64,000 bases of DNA from Lamellibrachia columna (lineage: Eukaryota; Annelida; Polychaeta; Sabellida; Siboglinidae): contig OY759273.1 in NCBI GenBank assembly GCA_963662155.1, positions 375,501 to 439,500 on the forward strand. The letters are read 5' to 3'. Position 1 is the first letter of the stretch, and each line of letters begins with the position of its first letter. Shown here piece after piece: positions 61,080 to 64,000 of the stretch. Made by a program: the position numbers and the translations under genes. A model generated the notes under the pieces. It saw nothing but the letters and a program-made list of their open reading frames with translations, ran no database searches and was not told where the DNA came from.

Positions 61080-61215
61080 CAGGCGGGCCATCTTTATTTT
61101 GGTGGGCTGTCTTTATTCTGGTGGGCTGTCTTTATTCCGGCGGACTGTCTTTCTTCTAGTGGGCTGTCTTTATTCTGGTGGGCTGTCTTTATTCCGGCGG
61201 GCTATCTTTATTCTG
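61080..61215. repeat. Minisatellite, 18 bp x 8
   Basis: The unit is GGTGGGCTGTCTTTATTC, with GGCGGGC variants. Confidence 0.95.
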
Positions 61216-61345
61216 GTGGGCTGCATGTTGGACTATTTTGTTACAAATAGGTTGGTCATATGTTGTATTCCATAATAATTTATAGGCTACTTTTGTTATT
61301 AACTCCCTGCCACACAATGAAACGTCCTTTGTTGAACACTGCATT

Positions 61346-61866
61346 AGTCATGAGCGGTAATAAGTAACTTTGTTACTGGATAGGTTTGATGCTGCGTGTC
61401 TGCTAATACGACCAGCGATTAGTCATGAGCGGTAATAAGTAACTTTGTTACTGGATAGGTTTGATGCTGCATGTCTGCTAATACGACCAGCGATTAGTCA
61501 TGAGCGGTAATAAGTAACTTTGTTACTGGATAGGTTTGATGCTTCGTGTCTGCTAATACGACCAGCGATTGTCATGAGCGGTAATAAGTAACTTTGTTAC
61601 TGGATAGGTTTGATGCTGCATGTCTGCTAATACGACCAGCGATTAGTCATGAGCGGTAATAAGTAACTTTGTTACTGGATAGGTTTGATGCTGTGTGTCT
61701 GCTAATACGACCAGCGATTGTCATGAGCGGTAATAAGTAACTTTGTTACTGGATAGGTTTGATGCTGCGTGTCTGCTAATACGACCAGCGATTGTCATGA
61801 GCGGTAATAAGTAACTTTGTTACTGGATAGGTTTGATGCTGCATGTCTGCTAATACGACCAGCGAT
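61346..61866. repeat. Minisatellite, 75 bp x 7
   Basis: The unit includes GTCATGAGCGGTAATAAGTA, ACTTTGTTACTGGATAGG and CTGCTAATACGACCAGCGAT. Confidence 0.97.
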
Positions 61867-62162
61867 TGCTGCATGGTGCACTGTTGGAAAATTGTTTTAT
61901 CTACTATATTTTGATTACTTGAACACATTGAGACCATATAATTAATACCTTTACATGTTTTGTATGCATTAATAGTTAATAACCCATCGTCAGTGTACTA
62001 TTAATGTGAAGATAGTTTTGATGTGAACAAATACAATTTGTTTTTCCATGCAAATACAACAATAAAAATGCACACAACATTGATAAAGTTATTATTTCTT
62101 AATCTAGGTGCATAATTACGTTTTATCACATGGGTAAATGCTACTGATAATGGGTTGTCTGT
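61867..62162. other. Unique spacer between two arrays
   Basis: AT-rich; nothing recognised. Confidence 0.45.
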
Positions 62163-63138
62163 GGTGATGTGCGCTGTCCTGCACGGTGTGGCGTCCAGTG
62201 ATAGACGCTGTCCTGCACGGTGTGACATCCAGTGATAGACGCTGTCCTGGACTGTGTGACATCCAGTGATAGACGTTGTCCTGCACGGTGTGACATCCAG
62301 TGATAGACGCTGTCCTGGACGGTGTGACATCCAGTGATAGACGCTGTCCTGGACGGTGTGACGACCAGTGATAGACGCTGTCCTGCACGGTGTGACATCC
62401 AGTGATAGACGCTGTCCTGCAAGGTGTGACATCCAGTGATAGACGCTGTCCTGGACTGTGTGACGTCCAGTGATAGACGCTGTCCTGCACGGTGTGACGT
62501 CCAGCGGTAGACGTTGTCCTGCACGGTGTGACATCCAGTGATAGACGTTGTCCTGCACGGTGTGACGTCCAGTGATAGACGTTGTCCTGCACGGTGTGAC
62601 ATCCAGTGATAGACGTCCTGCACGGTGTGACATCCAGTGATAGACGCTGTCCTGGACGGTGTGACATCCAGTGATAGACGTTGTCCTGCACGGTGTGACA
62701 TCCAGTGATAGACGCTGTCCTGCACGGTGTGACATCCAGTGATAGACGTTGTCCTGCACGGTGTGACATCCAGTGATAGACGCTGTCCTGCACGGTGTGA
62801 CATCCAGTAATAGACGCTGTCCTGCACGGTGTGACATCCAGTGATATATGCTGTCCTGCACGGTGTGACATCCAGTGATAGACGCTGTCCTGCACGGTGT
62901 GACATCCAGTGATAGACGTTGTCCTGCACGGTGTGACATCCAGTGATAGACGCTGTCCTGCACGGTGTGACATCCAGTGATAGACGTTGTCCTGCACGGT
63001 GTGACATCCAGTGATAGACGTTGTCCTGCACGGTGTGACATCCAGTAATAGACGCTGTCCTGCACGGTGTGACATCCAGTGATAGACGCTGTCCTGCACG
63101 GTGTGACATCCAGTGATAGACGTTGTCCTGCACGGTGT
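62163..63138. repeat. Minisatellite, 34 bp x about 29
   Basis: The unit is GACATCCAGTGATAGACGCT then GTCCTGCACGGTGT. The 34-bp period rotates the reading frame, and the minus strand has no stop in any phase of the unit, so three overlapping ORFs of over 320 codons appear. They are artefacts. Confidence 0.97.
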
Positions 63139-63471
63139 GAAGTCAAGTGCAATAAAAATCTGTATCGCACTGTTATGCATGCACTCCGAAATAATTAAAA
63201 CGCTTGGCTATGATTGTTTTTCTGAATACCTGTAGCTAGTAAAACGCATTGAACAGTCCCAAGGACTGAATACAGCCCTATAGAAGAAATAAGAACATAC
63301 ATTTTACCTTTAGCAAGTTACCGTTTTGTTGCAATAAGTGTGCACTCGTTGCTTCAGAAAGTTGTATTGGGCTCGCTTAATACAACATTCTGAAGCAACA
63401 AATGCATAAAACCCAGTATCGTTCAGTAAGTGTAAGATAAGATGCCTCATATTCCATTTTCCGAGATGTGT
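63139..63471. other. Unique spacer
   Basis: GTTGCTTCAGAAAGTTGTAT at 63350 and an inverted relative (ACATTCTGAAGCAAC at 63384) form a short hairpin. No gene. Confidence 0.45.
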
Positions 63472-63605
<134 letters not shown>

Positions 63606-63729
63606 CGGCGTTTGGACGTTTAGGCCTTGTTCAATGTAAGTAGGCCTACATATACCTGAGTGCGTATGAGAGCGCCTATATAAGCGTTCACGTGTCTGCC
63701 AGAGTGTGCGTCAACGACTTCGTGGCAGT

Positions 63730-64000
63730 TTGTTTGTTTGTGAGTACACAAGCATGTATGTGTGAGCCTGTGTTTATGTCTGTGAGTACACAAGCATGTA
63801 TGTGTGAGCCTGTGTTTATGTCTGTGAGTACACAAGCATGTATGTGTGAGCCTGTGTTTATGTCTGTGAGTACACAAGCATGTATGTGTGAGCCTGTGTT
63901 TATGTCTGTGAGTACACAAGCATGTATGTGTGAGCCTGTGTTTATGTTTGTGAGTACACAAGCATGTATGTGTGAGCCTGTGTTTATGTTTGTGAGTACA
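63730..64000. repeat. Minisatellite, 42 bp x 6.5, continues past window
   Basis: The unit is TGTGAGTACACAAGCATGTA then TGTGTGAGCCTGTGTTTATG plus TC or TT. Confidence 0.96.

Noticed and set aside
62001..63180. Three overlapping minus-strand ORFs of 330-389 codons
   Set aside because: They are translations of a 34-bp tandem unit without stops in any frame; the period is not a multiple of three, so all three frames give the same rotating peptide.

Overview
This is a 64-kb piece of an animal nuclear genome, most likely a marine invertebrate and probably a lophotrochozoan such as a mollusc. That placement is an inference from the intron-rich gene, the CR1-type LINEs, the hAT and piggyBac MITEs and the very high minisatellite load. 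The sequence does not identify a species. The only host gene I can support lies on the plus strand. It is the 3' half of a Na+/Ca2+ exchanger (NCX/SLC8 family) whose exons run from about 2806 to the stop codon at 59378-59380.

Gene model. Fourteen or fifteen well-supported exons, plus a few candidate microexons, join with consistent splice phases into about 555 codons. They encode the end of the cytosolic loop upstream of the Calx-beta domains, Calx-beta domain 1 (CBD1; exons at 15099, 27733, 31308 and 34314), Calx-beta domain 2 (CBD2; 35152, 38014, 39017), a short linker (40059) and the C-terminal membrane half. The membrane half includes the alpha-2 ion-binding repeat (46324, 53350, 58072, 58673, 59246). 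The N-terminal membrane half with the alpha-1 repeat must lie upstream of the window.

Layout. 1-2.7 kb: a 5'-cut LINE of the jockey/CR1 supergroup. 2.8-15 kb: introns with many minisatellites, including a 46-bp x 48 array. 15-20.9 kb: the first CBD1 exon and two TIR elements, one holding a nested CR1 copy. 20.9-27.3 kb: a 76-bp array, a DNA transposon with GGGGAGACCGGGG ends, and a 38-bp array interrupted by an element carrying a zinc-finger-like ORF. 27.7-40.1 kb: the CBD exons among minisatellites, a piggyBac MITE and a hAT-like MITE. 40.6-45.5 kb: a near full-length but broken CR1 with an esterase-type ORF1. 46.3-58 kb: two antisense CR1 copies, each swollen by a tandem array made from the same short ORF2 segment. 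58-59.4 kb: the last NCX exons. 59.4-64 kb: 3' flank and five more arrays.

Main observation. Tandem arrays here repeatedly start at recognisable boundaries. One array copies the splice acceptor and the first 38 nt of the CBD2 exon about 20 times. A second copies the end of an exon with its splice donor about 26 times, in a form that resembles recursive-splicing sites. A third duplicates another exon-donor junction. A fourth copies the end of a transposon together with its flank. Two more arose independently from the same segment of two CR1 copies. This looks like ongoing minisatellite birth that scatters decoy splice sites through a conserved ion-transporter gene.
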